Below are positions 1-7,325 of a stretch of 26,755 nt of DNA, one piece after another. Position 1 is the stretch's first letter. Every line of letters begins with the position of its first letter. The position numbers were made by a program, and so were the translations under genes. The stretch is from contig DATBGZ010000071.1 of assembly GCA_036557785.1 (NCBI GenBank), positions 1-26,755 of the forward strand, read 5' to 3'. The notes beneath the pieces are model-generated. The model worked only from the letters and a program-made list of their open reading frames with translations. It did not search any database and was not told the origin of the DNA. This stretch comes from DATBGZ01 sp036557785. GTDB taxonomy: Bacteria > Actinomycetota > Actinomycetes > Mycobacteriales > Micromonosporaceae.

Positions 1-1
1 C

Positions 2-355
2 GCCCACGGCGGTCCGACCGCGGACTGGAATCTCGCCCACGCCTGCCGGGCCGACCACCTGCTGCGCCACACCGGGGGCTGGAGCGTCCAGCAGCCGCGG
101 TCCGGAACGATCATCTGGACCAGCCCGCTGGGCCACACCTATCCATCCGTGCCGCAACCGGGACCGATGCACGCCCTCGACCCGCTACCCAACCCCACCA
201 CACCACAGGCAGACCCCGAGGACGACGAACCCATCTACTCACCCCACGACACCTGCACCTACGACCTGCCCTACCCACGACACCGCACACCCACCCAGCC
301 ACCACCACAACCCCAACCACCACCGGCCAACACCGACGAGATCCCACCGTTCTAA
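2..355 (+). CDS. C-terminal end of a DUF222/HNH endonuclease-like protein (5' end outside window)
   Basis: An open frame runs from the window edge to a TAA stop and matches the end of the actinobacterial DUF222 (13E12-type) family with a C-terminal HNH domain. The visible part starts AHGGPTADWNLAHACRADH, which matches the usual GGPT..WNL...CR.HH pattern of the last HNH segment, and is followed by the family's GGW...G...W.SP.GH.Y ending. The first His of the usual HH pair appears as Asp (CRADH), so catalytic competence is uncertain. The last 60 or so residues are a Pro/Thr/Gln-rich low-complexity tail. The stop codon overlaps the stop of the convergent phosphotransferase gene. Such genes occur in many copies in actinobacteria and are often linked to mobile DNA, but their cellular role is not established. 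Only about 117 residues are visible. Confidence 0.75.
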   Translation, partial: AHGGPTADWNLAHACRADHLLRHTGGWSVQQPRSGTIIWTSPLGHTYPSVPQPGPMHALDPLPNPTTPQADPEDDEPIYSPHDTCTYDLPYPRHRTPTQPPPQPQPPPANTDEIPPF

Positions 356-1314
356 CGCGTAGGCTTGGCCTGCTCCACGGTGGCATCGAGCATCGCCTCT
401 ATGTCTGTTGCGGCGCGGGACTGGTCGGCGGACTTGCCGGTGGCGGCGGCCCAGTTCCACAGCTCCACGGCGTGGTGAAGCTGGTAGATGGCGAGGCGGG
501 TGGCCCCGTCCGCGGGCAGGGCCCCGTACCCGTCGAGGAACGCGGCACGGCGCGCCGGCTCGTCACGCAGTGCGTAGTAGTCGGTCCGGGCCAGGTCGAA
601 GAGCGGGTCGGCGGCGATCGCGCCCTCGACGTCGACGAAGCCCGTGACCCGCCAGTCCACGGGGGAGACGAGCACATTGCTGTCGTGGAAGTCGTTGTGG
701 CACAACACGGGTGCCGTGCACGCGGCGAAGGCGTCGGTGCTGGCGGCGACGCGGCGGGCGATGGCGCTCGCCAGGGCCGGGTCGCCACCGAGGTCGGCGA
801 ACTCACGCAGCCGGCGGGCGAACTGGTCGCTCATGTACGCGGTGTTGGTCGGCCGGGTGTCCACGACGCGGGTGGTGAGGTAGCCCCACTGCTCCTGGCC
901 GATCCGGTGCACAGCGGCGAGCAACGCGCCCATCTGCCGGTACACGTGGGCGAGGTCATCGCCGGTGAGCTCGTCGCGAAACTCGGCCACGGGCGCTCCG
1001 GGCAGCAGCGTCATCACGGTGTGCGCCATCGGGAGTGCCGGTATGCCGAAGGGCGAGGCGTGCAGCACCCGTGGGATCTGCCGGACGCCGTGGCGGGCCA
1101 GCAGCCGGTAGACATAGACCTCTTTGACGAGCTTGGGTCGCCACTGCGGCGCGTAGACCTTGACGATGAGCGGCCGTGCGTCCCCGGCGCCGCGGATCTC
1201 GAAGACCGTACTGACCTCGCCACCGGTACGGCGTACCACCTCCGTGACCGGGTACTCCGGCCGGACCGGTTCGAGGATCGCCCGAGCCGTCGCGGCGTCG
1301 AGGACCAGGTTCAT
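352..1314 (-). CDS. APH/choline-kinase-like phosphotransferase coupled to the mft operon
   Basis: This 320-residue protein has the aminoglycoside phosphotransferase-like kinase fold. A lysine in VKVY (about residue 52) fits the ATP-anchoring position, HNDFHDSN (206-213) is the HxDxxxxN catalytic loop with Asp208 as base and Asn213 as metal ligand, and the Asp in FVDVEG (about 228) is the second metal-binding aspartate. The substrate cannot be read from sequence; relatives phosphorylate sugars, choline-type alcohols, amino acids or antibiotics. The ATG at 1314 overlaps the stop of mftD (ATGA), so the gene should be translated as the last member of the mycofactocin operon. A kinase is not among the standard mft genes, so a role acting on mycofactocin, its glycan or a cofactor-dependent substrate is conceivable but unproven. 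Its stop overlaps the stop of the HNH-like gene on the other strand. Confidence 0.85.
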   Translation of the reverse strand: MNLVLDAATARAILEPVRPEYPVTEVVRRTGGEVSTVFEIRGAGDARPLIVKVYAPQWRPKLVKEVYVYRLLARHGVRQIPRVLHASPFGIPALPMAHTVMTLLPGAPVAEFRDELTGDDLAHVYRQMGALLAAVHRIGQEQWGYLTTRVVDTRPTNTAYMSDQFARRLREFADLGGDPALASAIARRVAASTDAFAACTAPVLCHNDFHDSNVLVSPVDWRVTGFVDVEGAIAADPLFDLARTDYYALRDEPARRAAFLDGYGALPADGATRLAIYQLHHAVELWNWAAATGKSADQSRAATDIEAMLDATVEQAKPTR

Positions 1315-2540
1315 GGCGTGGCGGGCGTCAGGGTGTCCGGGGCTTCGCGCTGGGCCGGCGTCGGGGAGTCGGCGCCGAGCGCGACCGTGAACCCGGGCGG
1401 CAGCACGAGATCGCCGCGACCGAGCTCAGCGACGCTGGCGTGGCCCAGGCCGAGCAGCGCCGAGTCGATGCCCGCGCGCAGGATGTCGAGGACGTTCTGC
1501 ACGCCGGCCTGCCCGTTGGCGGCGAGCCCCCACAGGTACGCCCGCCCGATCATCACGGCCCGCGCCCCGAGCGCGAGCGCCTTGACGACGTCGCCGCCCC
1601 GGCGGATCCCGCCGTCGAGCAGCACCTCGACCTGGTCGCCAACCGCGTCGACGATCGCCGGCAGGGCCCGGATGGTCGCGGGCGTGCCATCGAGGTTGTT
1701 ACCACCGTGGTTGGAGACCGAGATGGCGCTGACTCCGGCGTCCACGGCTCGCCGAGCCTCGTCGATCCGCATGATCCCCTTGAGCAGGAACGGGCCGTCC
1801 CACTGGGAACGCAGCCAGGCCACGTCCGCCCAGGAGGGTGGTGGCGTGCCCATCCACGCCCCGTACGCACCGAAGAACGTCGGAGCCCTCCCACCCGGCT
1901 CGGCCATGTTGGGCACCTTGAACCCCGGGAGCCGGCCGGTGCGTGCGTAGCTCAGCAGCCAGCGGGGGCGACTGAACCCTTGCGGCGCCAGGCGAATCAG
2001 TTCGGCGGGCGTGAGCCGGTCCGGGATGCGGGGGCTGCCCCAGTCGCGGCTGTGCGAGAACGACCAGTCGAGGGTGAGGATCAGCCCGACCACGCCCGCG
2101 GCCCGGGCCCGTTCGAGGCGGCGGAGCATCGCGTCGCGGTCGCCGATCCAGTACAGCTGCAGCAGTGTCTTCGGGTTGGCCGCGACCACCTTCTCGACCG
2201 GCTTGCTGGCGAACGAGCTCAGGCCCATCGCCGTGCCGCGGGCCGCGGCGGCCCGGGCCACCGCGAGCTCCCCCTGTGGGTGGACCGCCTGGACCCCGGT
2301 GGGCGAGATGATGACCGGTAACTTGATCCGCTGACCCAGCACGGTCGTGGAGAGGCTGCGTGTCGCCGCAAGGCCGGCGGTCCGTGGGGCGAAGCGGATC
2401 TCGTCGAAGGCCTCGACGTTCTCCCGCAGCGTGAGGCCCTTCTCCGAGCCGGCCAGCAGCGCGGCGTACACGGAGCTGGGCAGTCGCCGTTCGGCGCGGC
2501 GCTGCGCCTCGGCGACGGACTCGAACCAGGGGCTACTCAT
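1311..2540 (-). CDS. mftD: Mycofactocin oxidase MftD (FMN-dependent alpha-hydroxy-acid-oxidase family)
   Basis: MftD is a 409-residue FMN enzyme of the lactate/glycolate oxidase family. In the known pathway it oxidatively deaminates AHDP, the peptide-derived intermediate, to premycofactocin with its redox-active alpha-keto amide. The sequence shows the family features: the catalytic pair Lys254 (FLLKG) and His278 (SNHGG), and the phosphate-binding stretch DGGIRRGGDVVKALALGA near 309-326 followed by VMIGR. Where lactate oxidases have NHGGR, this protein has NHGGNN. Loss of that carboxylate-binding Arg suits a substrate that is not an alpha-hydroxy acid (inference). The ATG at 2540 overlaps the stop of a 26-codon micro-ORF, and its own stop overlaps the phosphotransferase start. 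In many clusters mftD follows mftC directly; here it follows mftF. Confidence 0.95.
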   Translation of the reverse strand: MSSPWFESVAEAQRRAERRLPSSVYAALLAGSEKGLTLRENVEAFDEIRFAPRTAGLAATRSLSTTVLGQRIKLPVIISPTGVQAVHPQGELAVARAAAARGTAMGLSSFASKPVEKVVAANPKTLLQLYWIGDRDAMLRRLERARAAGVVGLILTLDWSFSHSRDWGSPRIPDRLTPAELIRLAPQGFSRPRWLLSYARTGRLPGFKVPNMAEPGGRAPTFFGAYGAWMGTPPPSWADVAWLRSQWDGPFLLKGIMRIDEARRAVDAGVSAISVSNHGGNNLDGTPATIRALPAIVDAVGDQVEVLLDGGIRRGGDVVKALALGARAVMIGRAYLWGLAANGQAGVQNVLDILRAGIDSALLGLGHASVAELGRGDLVLPPGFTVALGADSPTPAQREAPDTLTPATP

Positions 2541-2617
2541 GACTGCTCGCCTCCGCGCTCGCTCCGCTCCTCGGGCCTGGCGGCCCTGCGATGCTCACTC
2601 GCTGTCGGCTCGCTCAT
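2537..2617 (-). CDS. 26-residue micro-ORF bridging mftF and mftD
   Basis: Between mftF and mftD lies a complete 26-codon frame whose ATG overlaps the mftF stop (ATGA) and whose TGA overlaps the mftD start (ATGA). The product begins MSEPTASEHR and is dominated by Arg, Glu and Ser, in particular a PEERSERGGE segment. It has no hydrophobic segment and no recognisable domain. The double coupling suggests that its translation carries ribosomes from mftF into mftD, so it could serve as a translational bridge rather than a functional peptide. The DNA contains GAGCGGAGCGAGC-type sequence of the kind often seen in actinobacterial gene junctions, so it may equally be an inserted repeat that preserved an open frame. 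Whether a stable peptide is made cannot be told from sequence. Confidence 0.4.
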   Translation of the reverse strand: MSEPTASEHRRAARPEERSERGGEQS

Positions 2618-4074
2618 GCCCGTCCTCGCTTTCGGTTGTGCCCCATGACGATGGGACGCAGCGGCCGGATCGTGCGGTGCTTGACGCAGCCCGCCCACAC
2701 ACCCGCGCCATAGGCGACGTCGTCGGCGATCGTCGCCGCGACATAACGGAATGGATCAATGCCCGGACGGCGCGTGGCCCAGGCGACCAGGCCCGGGCCG
2801 GCGAGCAGGCTCGCCAGGGCCGCGCGCCGTCCCCATCGGCGTCGCCCGCCGGCGAGCAGGCCGGCCAGCAGCAGCGGCGCGGCGTACTGGGTGGCGTAGC
2901 GACCGGCGCCGAGCCAGGTCTTCGCGCAGGCGCCGGCGCTGTGGCTCCACATCCCCTCGGTGGGCAGGTCGTGTGCCCCGAGCATGCTCCTGGTGCTGCG
3001 CGCCGAGGCGGCGAACGCCGTAGCCGCGGCGAGCGGGCGGCGACCCAGCAGGGCCGCCACCGTCGCGGCCGGCCACGGGTCCACCACGAGCGCCGGGATG
3101 TTGCGCGGATGGCGCAACGCCAGGGGTGCCGCGGAGGTGCCGTAGCGCGCACGCCGGGACAGCAGCGCGGGCCAGGTCGACGGCGCGGTGTGGCCGACCC
3201 GTACGGTCGGGTCGTAGCGCACGCGCCATCCCGCGGCGTGCAGGCGCCACACCAGATCGACGTCCTCGCCGAAGCGCAGCGCGGGGTCGAAGACGCCGGC
3301 CGGGCCCGCCACCTCGTCCAGGGCACTGCGCCGGGCGACGAGCGCGGCAGTGGGCACATAGGAGAGTCGCGTCTTCGGCGCCACCCGCGCCGGCGCCGGA
3401 CCCAGGTCGAGGCTCTCCGCCGCTCGCGCGTAGCGTCCCACCACAGTGGACTCAGCCAGGGTGGTGATGCGAGGGGCGACCGCGGCGAGGCTGGGATCGG
3501 CGAAGTGCCCGGCCAGCGCGTCGATCCAGCCGGGGCTCGGCACGCAGTCACTGTCCACAAAGGCCACCAGCTCGCTGGTCACCTTCTCCAGAGCGGTGTT
3601 GCGGGCCGCGGCCGGACCGCCGTTGACGGTCCGGTGCAGGACGGTCGCGTCGTGGGCGCTGGCCACGGCGGCGACGGCGTCCGGGTCGTGCGAGGCGTCG
3701 TCGACGACGATGACCGGATAGGTGTTGCCGAGCGCGGTCAGGCACCGGTCGAGGAGCGCGGCGCGGTCGCGGACCGGAACCACGATCGTCGCGTCCGCCA
3801 TGCCGGGCACGATCGGGGACGGGCACGGGTGGGCGAGCCCGGCGTCGGTGAGCCGGCGGGCCAGCAGCGCGGCCGCGGCCGAGTCGACCGGCCCGTCGAG
3901 CAACCGCTGCCACACAACGCGCCCCGCCTCGCTCAGCCGAACCACGCGCGCGGGCGACCCGCCCGACCAGACACCGGGCGCCAGTTCGCGCGAGCCGGGG
4001 TCGAGGGCGATGCGCCAACCCATAGGTAGGGGAGTCGCTGGGCGTGCCGAAGGCGTGGGCGGGAAAAGAGTCAC
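2614..4074 (-). CDS. mftF: Mycofactocin glycosyltransferase MftF
   Basis: MftF is a GT2-family transferase that adds the oligoglucose chain to the mycofactocin aglycone. The N-terminal 80 or so residues form the mft-specific segment (LDPGSRELAPGVWSGGSP), followed by the GT-A nucleotide-binding region (IVVPVRDRAALLDRCL), the VDD of VIVVDDAS, the DxD-like FVDSDCVPS, and a later FGEDVDLVWRL that supplies the usual ED acceptor/base motif. Hydrophobic stretches near the C-terminus suggest membrane association. I chose GTG at 4074 because it overlaps the SDR stop (GTGA) and has GGAGGG about 8 bases upstream. The internal ATG at 4023 has no Shine-Dalgarno sequence and would remove 17 residues. The product is 486 residues with this start. 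It is followed by the micro-ORF and mftD. Confidence 0.93.
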   Translation of the reverse strand: MTLFPPTPSARPATPLPMGWRIALDPGSRELAPGVWSGGSPARVVRLSEAGRVVWQRLLDGPVDSAAAALLARRLTDAGLAHPCPSPIVPGMADATIVVPVRDRAALLDRCLTALGNTYPVIVVDDASHDPDAVAAVASAHDATVLHRTVNGGPAAARNTALEKVTSELVAFVDSDCVPSPGWIDALAGHFADPSLAAVAPRITTLAESTVVGRYARAAESLDLGPAPARVAPKTRLSYVPTAALVARRSALDEVAGPAGVFDPALRFGEDVDLVWRLHAAGWRVRYDPTVRVGHTAPSTWPALLSRRARYGTSAAPLALRHPRNIPALVVDPWPAATVAALLGRRPLAAATAFAASARSTRSMLGAHDLPTEGMWSHSAGACAKTWLGAGRYATQYAAPLLLAGLLAGGRRRWGRRAALASLLAGPGLVAWATRRPGIDPFRYVAATIADDVAYGAGVWAGCVKHRTIRPLRPIVMGHNRKRGRA

Positions 4075-4877
4075 AGCGCGAGCCCTCCGTCCACGGGGAC
4101 TGCGGCACCGGTCATGGCGCTGCTCGATGGCCCGGCCAGGAACGCGAGCACCGCGGCGATCTCGGCCGGCTCGAGCATCCGGCCAAGCGGTTGCTGTTCC
4201 CCGAGGGCACGAGCATCCGGCAGCCCATACAGGCGCGCACTCTGCGCCAGCATCGCCGTCTGCGTCGACCCGGGGCTCACCGCGTTGGCGGTGACGCCAC
4301 TGCCGGCCAGCTCCACGGCGAGTGACCGGATGAGCCCGGCGACCCCGGCCTTGGCCGTGCAGTAGGCGGCGAGCATCGGCAGGCCCCGGGTCGCGGCGGC
4401 GGACGCGACGGCGAGGAATCGACCCGAACGGGGCTTCGGCCGGCGCAGCAGGGCCGGGATCGCGGCGTGGGCCAGGTTCAGGACACCGCCGAGGTCGACC
4501 TCGAGCACGGCCCGTTCCTGATCCTCGGGCAACTCCCACAGCGGCACGCCGCCAGCGATCACCCCCGCCACCGCGATCGCCGCGTCGAGGCCACCCCAGC
4601 ATTCTTCGGCGTACTGGACGGCCGAGCGTACGGCGTCCCGGTCCCGCACGTCGGCGACCCGGGCCCGCACCTGGTCGCCGTCGGAACCGGTTCGCTGGTT
4701 CGCCTCCGTGACCACAGTGGAGAGTTCGGCTCCAGTGCCCATGGGGTAGGGCAGCGCGGGGTCGTCGGCGGCCACGTCGACCGCGAGCACGGCCCACCCC
4801 TGCTCGGCGAGCGCCAGCACGGTGGCCGCGCCGATGCCCCGGGCGGCGCCCGTCACCACCGCGACCCGGGTGCTCAT
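4071..4877 (-). CDS. Mycofactocin-associated SDR family NAD-dependent oxidoreductase
   Basis: This 268-residue short-chain dehydrogenase has TGAARGIG (9-16) for dinucleotide binding and catalytic Ser159, Tyr172 and Lys176 (YCTAK). After the second beta strand there is an insertion with the PALPYPMGTGAELSTVV pattern (39-56), which resembles the VPYP...L...V stretch typical of mycofactocin-coupled SDRs. That group keeps NAD bound and is thought to use mycofactocin as external electron acceptor (family knowledge). The VDVA following the beta strand suits NAD rather than NADP. Its substrate is unknown; alcohols or aromatic alcohol catabolites are plausible. The ATG overlaps the mftE stop (ATGA) and its stop overlaps the mftF GTG, so it lies inside the biosynthetic operon rather than at a distance. 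Confidence 0.92.
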   Translation of the reverse strand: MSTRVAVVTGAARGIGAATVLALAEQGWAVLAVDVAADDPALPYPMGTGAELSTVVTEANQRTGSDGDQVRARVADVRDRDAVRSAVQYAEECWGGLDAAIAVAGVIAGGVPLWELPEDQERAVLEVDLGGVLNLAHAAIPALLRRPKPRSGRFLAVASAAATRGLPMLAAYCTAKAGVAGLIRSLAVELAGSGVTANAVSPGSTQTAMLAQSARLYGLPDARALGEQQPLGRMLEPAEIAAVLAFLAGPSSSAMTGAAVPVDGGLAL

Positions 4878-5560
4878 CCTGCGTCCCCGAGCCAGGTCTG
4901 CACGTGCCGGACCAGGGTGGCGCCCAGCTCGTCGAGCAGCGCCGCGCCGTCGGCCTGTGTCGCGCGGGTCGGGTCGCCGAGCACGCCCGTGGCGCTGACC
5001 GCGCGTACGCCGTTGGCGGCGAGCTCGGGCATCAGCATTGCCAGCGCGCGGGTATCGCCGGTCACGGCGCGCCCCATCTGGACCCGTACCGGGTCGAGCG
5101 CGAGCTGCATCGACGTCTCGTGATGCCCGGCGTGCGGGTCGCCCGCCCACCGGGGCTGGTACACGCTCACGTCCCTCGCACGGGCACGCAGCCGCGAGAC
5201 CGCCCGGGCGACCGGGGCCGCGTTGCCGCCGTGGGCGCTGACGAACAGGACGTGCCGGAACGTCCGCGTCGCCGACCGACCCAGCTCCAGGACGACCTGC
5301 TCGACGGCGTCCTGGCCGATCGACAGCGTGCCGGCGAAGCCGTCGTGCTCTCCGCTGGAGCCGTACGCCAGCGCCGGCGCGACCAGCACGTCGGAGCGCA
5401 CCGACGCCAGACGCCGGCACAGCTCGACCGCGATGTCGGTGTCGGTGGAGAGCGGCAGGTGCGGCCCGTGCTGCTCGGTCGAGCCCAGCGGTACCGCCAG
5501 GAAGGCGCCCGCGGCCGCCTGCCGCTCGACCTCGGGCCAGGCCAGATCAGCCAGCCACAT
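4874..5560 (-). CDS. mftE: Mycofactocin precursor peptide peptidase MftE (creatininase family)
   Basis: MftE releases the cross-linked C-terminal Val-Tyr from MftC-modified MftA, giving the small AHDP intermediate. The 228-residue protein shows the creatininase metal set: Glu29 and His31 in STEQHGPHLPL, Asp40 (STD), His110 in SAHGGN and Glu148 in HHETS. The fold matches the whole family length, so it looks intact. Its ATG lies 14 bases inside the end of mftC, and its stop overlaps the SDR start, consistent with one transcript. The product is cytoplasmic with no signal peptide. Identity is firm because it lies directly between mftC and the mft SDR. Confidence 0.94.
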   Translation of the reverse strand: MWLADLAWPEVERQAAAGAFLAVPLGSTEQHGPHLPLSTDTDIAVELCRRLASVRSDVLVAPALAYGSSGEHDGFAGTLSIGQDAVEQVVLELGRSATRTFRHVLFVSAHGGNAAPVARAVSRLRARARDVSVYQPRWAGDPHAGHHETSMQLALDPVRVQMGRAVTGDTRALAMLMPELAANGVRAVSATGVLGDPTRATQADGAALLDELGATLVRHVQTWLGDAG

Positions 5561-6821
5561 CGACCGGCATCTCGCTGTGGCCGAGTTCGAGGTCCGCCAG
5601 CGGGTTCGTGTCGCAGGCGCGGTCCGGCGGCCGGCGCGGTATCGCGTTTGGGCCCGAAAGAGGGCGCGGGACCACGCTTGCGGGCGAAAGAGGGCGCGGG
5701 CCGATCGTCACGGGGACCGGACCGGTGCGGTGCTGCCGGTGCGAGTGGTCCTGCGATGGCCTCGGCGCGGTACCGGCGGCCACGCTCGCCAGCGGGGCGT
5801 CGCCGTGGCCGTGCACGCACTCCGGGTCCGGGCCGTCCAGCGGCAGGCCAGTGAAGAACTTCGCTGCCATGCAGCCGCCCCGGCAGGCGTCGTACGCCGA
5901 GCAGGCCGTGCACGCGCCGCCGCTGCTGGGCCGGCGCAGGTCGGCGAAGAGCTCGGAGGTCCGCCACACCTGGGCGAACCCACCGTCGCGGCACACGTTG
6001 CCGGCGAGGAACGCGTCGTGGATCGCGAACGGGCACGCGTACACGTCGCCGACCGGGTCGATCAGGCACACGACCCGTCCGGCCCCGCAGAGGTTCAGCC
6101 CCGGCAGGGACTGGCCGTACCCGGCGAGGTGGAAGAACGAGTCGCCGGTGAGCACCCGCTCGCCATGCCCGAGCAGCCACTCGTACAGGGCGCGCTGTTG
6201 CTGTGCGGTGGGGTGCAGGTCGTCCCAGACGTCTGCGCCGCGTCCCGAGGGCCGCAGCCGGGTCAGCCGCAGTTGAGCGTCGAAACGATCCGCGATCGCC
6301 TGAAACGCGTCGAGCTGGCCCGCGTTGTCGCGGGTCACCACGACCGACACCTTGAAGCCCGCGAAGCCCGCCGCCTTCAGCCGCCGCATCGCCCGCATGG
6401 CCGTGGCGTACGAGCCCGGCCCACGGACCCGGTCGTTGACCTCCGCGGTCGCGCCGTCGAGCGAGATCTGGACGTCCACGTAGTCGCTGGCCGCCAGGCG
6501 GCGCGCCGCCTCGTCGGTGATCGTGATGCCGTTGGTGGAGAACTTGACCCCGACGTGATGGGCCGTGGCGTACTCGACGAGCTCCCAGAAGTCCGGCCGC
6601 ACGGTCGGCTCGCCACCGCCGATGTTGACGTAGAAGACCTGCATCCGTTCGAACTCGTCGATCAGTTCCCGGCACTGGTCCGTGCTCAGCTCGTCCGGGT
6701 CACGCCGGCCCGAGGAGGACAGGCAGTGCACGCACGAGAGGTTGCAGGCGTAGGTCAGTTCCCAGGTCAGGCAGATCGGCGCGTCCAGGCCGTACTGAAA
6801 CTCCTCGAGCAGAGACGTCAT
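5547..6821 (-). CDS. mftC: Mycofactocin radical SAM maturase MftC (SPASM), with extended C-terminal tail
   Basis: MftC oxidatively decarboxylates the C-terminal Tyr of MftA and cross-links it to the adjacent Val. The radical SAM cluster motif is CNLSCVHC (Cys26, Cys30, Cys33), followed by the glycine-rich GGGEPTVRP (68-76). The SPASM region holds Cys245, Cys252, Cys263, Cys304, Cys307, Cys313, Cys317 and Cys335 for the auxiliary iron-sulfur clusters. At 424 residues it is longer than my expectation for the family (about 390-400). The excess is a Pro/Arg-rich tail of about 60 residues (about 343-405) that contains a doubled PRPLS motif, encoded by a 30-base repeat. The core is complete, so activity is likely retained. 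The ATG overlaps the mftB stop (ATGA). Confidence 0.96.
   Translation of the reverse strand: MTSLLEEFQYGLDAPICLTWELTYACNLSCVHCLSSSGRRDPDELSTDQCRELIDEFERMQVFYVNIGGGEPTVRPDFWELVEYATAHHVGVKFSTNGITITDEAARRLAASDYVDVQISLDGATAEVNDRVRGPGSYATAMRAMRRLKAAGFAGFKVSVVVTRDNAGQLDAFQAIADRFDAQLRLTRLRPSGRGADVWDDLHPTAQQQRALYEWLLGHGERVLTGDSFFHLAGYGQSLPGLNLCGAGRVVCLIDPVGDVYACPFAIHDAFLAGNVCRDGGFAQVWRTSELFADLRRPSSGGACTACSAYDACRGGCMAAKFFTGLPLDGPDPECVHGHGDAPLASVAAGTAPRPSQDHSHRQHRTGPVPVTIGPRPLSPASVVPRPLSGPNAIPRRPPDRACDTNPLADLELGHSEMPVDVAG
5651..5700. repeat. Doubled 20-bp motif, 30-bp period, in the 3' part of mftC
   Basis: Two near-identical 20-base copies occupy 5651-5670 and 5681-5700. They differ at only two or three positions near the start, and both contain GAAAGAGGGCGCGGG. 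The period of 30 keeps the reading frame and yields two PRPLS units in the MftC tail. The layout resembles the other paired repeats in this window (mftR start, pabAB linker, window end), although the sequence is different. Confidence 0.8.
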
Positions 6822-7105
6822 GGGCTCCTCCGCAGGATCATGCGTGACTCAGCGAGGGCCGCGAGCGCGGCGTGGTACCGCGGCAGCTCCGTGCCGCTCA
6901 CCCCGGCCTCGGCGCAGGCCGCCCGGGCGCTGGGCTGCTCGGCGAGTCCGCGCACCACGTCGAGCAGGACCCGGCTCTTCAGGAAGGAGAGTCGACGGGT
7001 GCCGAAGTGGTAGAGCAGCGCGCCGAATCGCTCGGGCCGTATCGATACCCGCTCGTCCAGGGTCCAGGCGCCGTCCAGGTCGAACCGACCGTCCTCAGTA
7101 GACAC
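6818..7105 (-). CDS. mftB: Mycofactocin precursor-binding chaperone MftB (RRE-type)
   Basis: MftB is the RiPP recognition element that binds the MftA leader and presents it to MftC. The 95-residue product contains the family's characteristic FDLDGAWTLDE...RPERFGALLYHFGTR run and continues RLSFLKSR into helical sequence ending ESRMILRRSP. I chose GTG at 7105, which lies inside the 3' end of mftA (11-base overlap) and gives the usual length. An upstream ATG at 7174 would add 23 Arg/Ser-rich residues encoded antiphase to mftA and is not credible. The stop overlaps the mftC start. Confidence 0.93.
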   Translation of the reverse strand: MSTEDGRFDLDGAWTLDERVSIRPERFGALLYHFGTRRLSFLKSRVLLDVVRGLAEQPSARAACAEAGVSGTELPRYHAALAALAESRMILRRSP

Positions 7106-7235
7106 CGCACATGCCGTCGATCGAGACCTCCTCGACCAGGAGGTTCTCCAGCAGTGCCTCGTCCGCCTGCTCATCCGCGACAGAAACGTCGGCCGTTTCG
7201 GTCACGGTCTCGGCGACCATGATGTCGTCACTCAT
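7095..7235 (-). CDS. mftA: Mycofactocin precursor peptide MftA
   Basis: The 46-residue product ends in IDGMCGVY, the invariant MftA core whose final Val-Tyr becomes mycofactocin. The leader is acidic and rich in Val, Glu and Ala, with LLENLLVEEVS-type sequence just before the core (residues 28-38), which is the stretch MftB normally recognises. The ATG at 7235 is preceded by GGAAGGGAG, a strong ribosome binding site, as expected for a precursor needed in excess over its enzymes. The leader is longer than in the short mycobacterial precursors I recall, through extra acidic residues at the N-terminus. It is the first gene of the operon, and it faces mftR across an 90-base gap with an operator-like palindrome. 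Confidence 0.97.
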   Translation of the reverse strand: MSDDIMVAETVTETADVSVADEQADEALLENLLVEEVSIDGMCGVY

Positions 7236-7257
7236 CGTGACTCCCTTCCGTACGAAT

Positions 7258-7276
7258 TTCGGCACCGCGTGCCGAA
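7258..7276. promoter_or_regulatory. Candidate MftR operator (19-bp palindrome)
   Basis: TTCGGCAC, a 3-base spacer CGC, then GTGCCGAA form a perfect 8-bp inverted repeat in the mftA-mftR intergenic region. It lies just downstream of the predicted mftA -10 box, where binding of a TetR-type dimer would block transcription. The adjacent divergent mftR encodes such a protein, so autoregulation and mft repression are likely (inference). Confidence 0.65.
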
Positions 7277-7283
7277 TATCGGC

Positions 7284-7312
7284 AGAGTAACGTCCGGGAA
7301 TGACGCAGACAA
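7284..7312 (-). promoter_or_regulatory. Predicted mftA promoter
   Basis: On the minus strand TTGTCT (7312-7307) and TACTCT (7289-7284) are separated by exactly 17 bases, a fair match to a housekeeping sigma promoter. Transcription would start at about 7275-7278, inside the operator-like palindrome, leaving a 5' leader of about 40 bases before the mftA ATG with its strong ribosome binding site. Confidence 0.5.
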
Positions 7313-7325
7313 GGGATCCGACCTG

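Noticed and set aside
149..355. Separate small gene starting at GTG 149
   Set aside because: The same frame is open upstream and encodes the HNH-type ending, so this is the tail of a longer protein.
472..1950. Plus-strand open frame opposite the phosphotransferase and mftD
   Set aside because: Composition is that of an antisense shadow, and it spans two well-identified genes.
2347..4029. Long plus-strand open frame opposite mftD and mftF
   Set aside because: It is rich in Arg, Gly and Ala with no recognisable domain, and it mirrors the codon bias of the real minus-strand genes.
7269..7325. Upstream GTG start for mftR at 7269
   Set aside because: It lies inside the operator palindrome and has no ribosome binding site, and the added residues do not resemble MftR.
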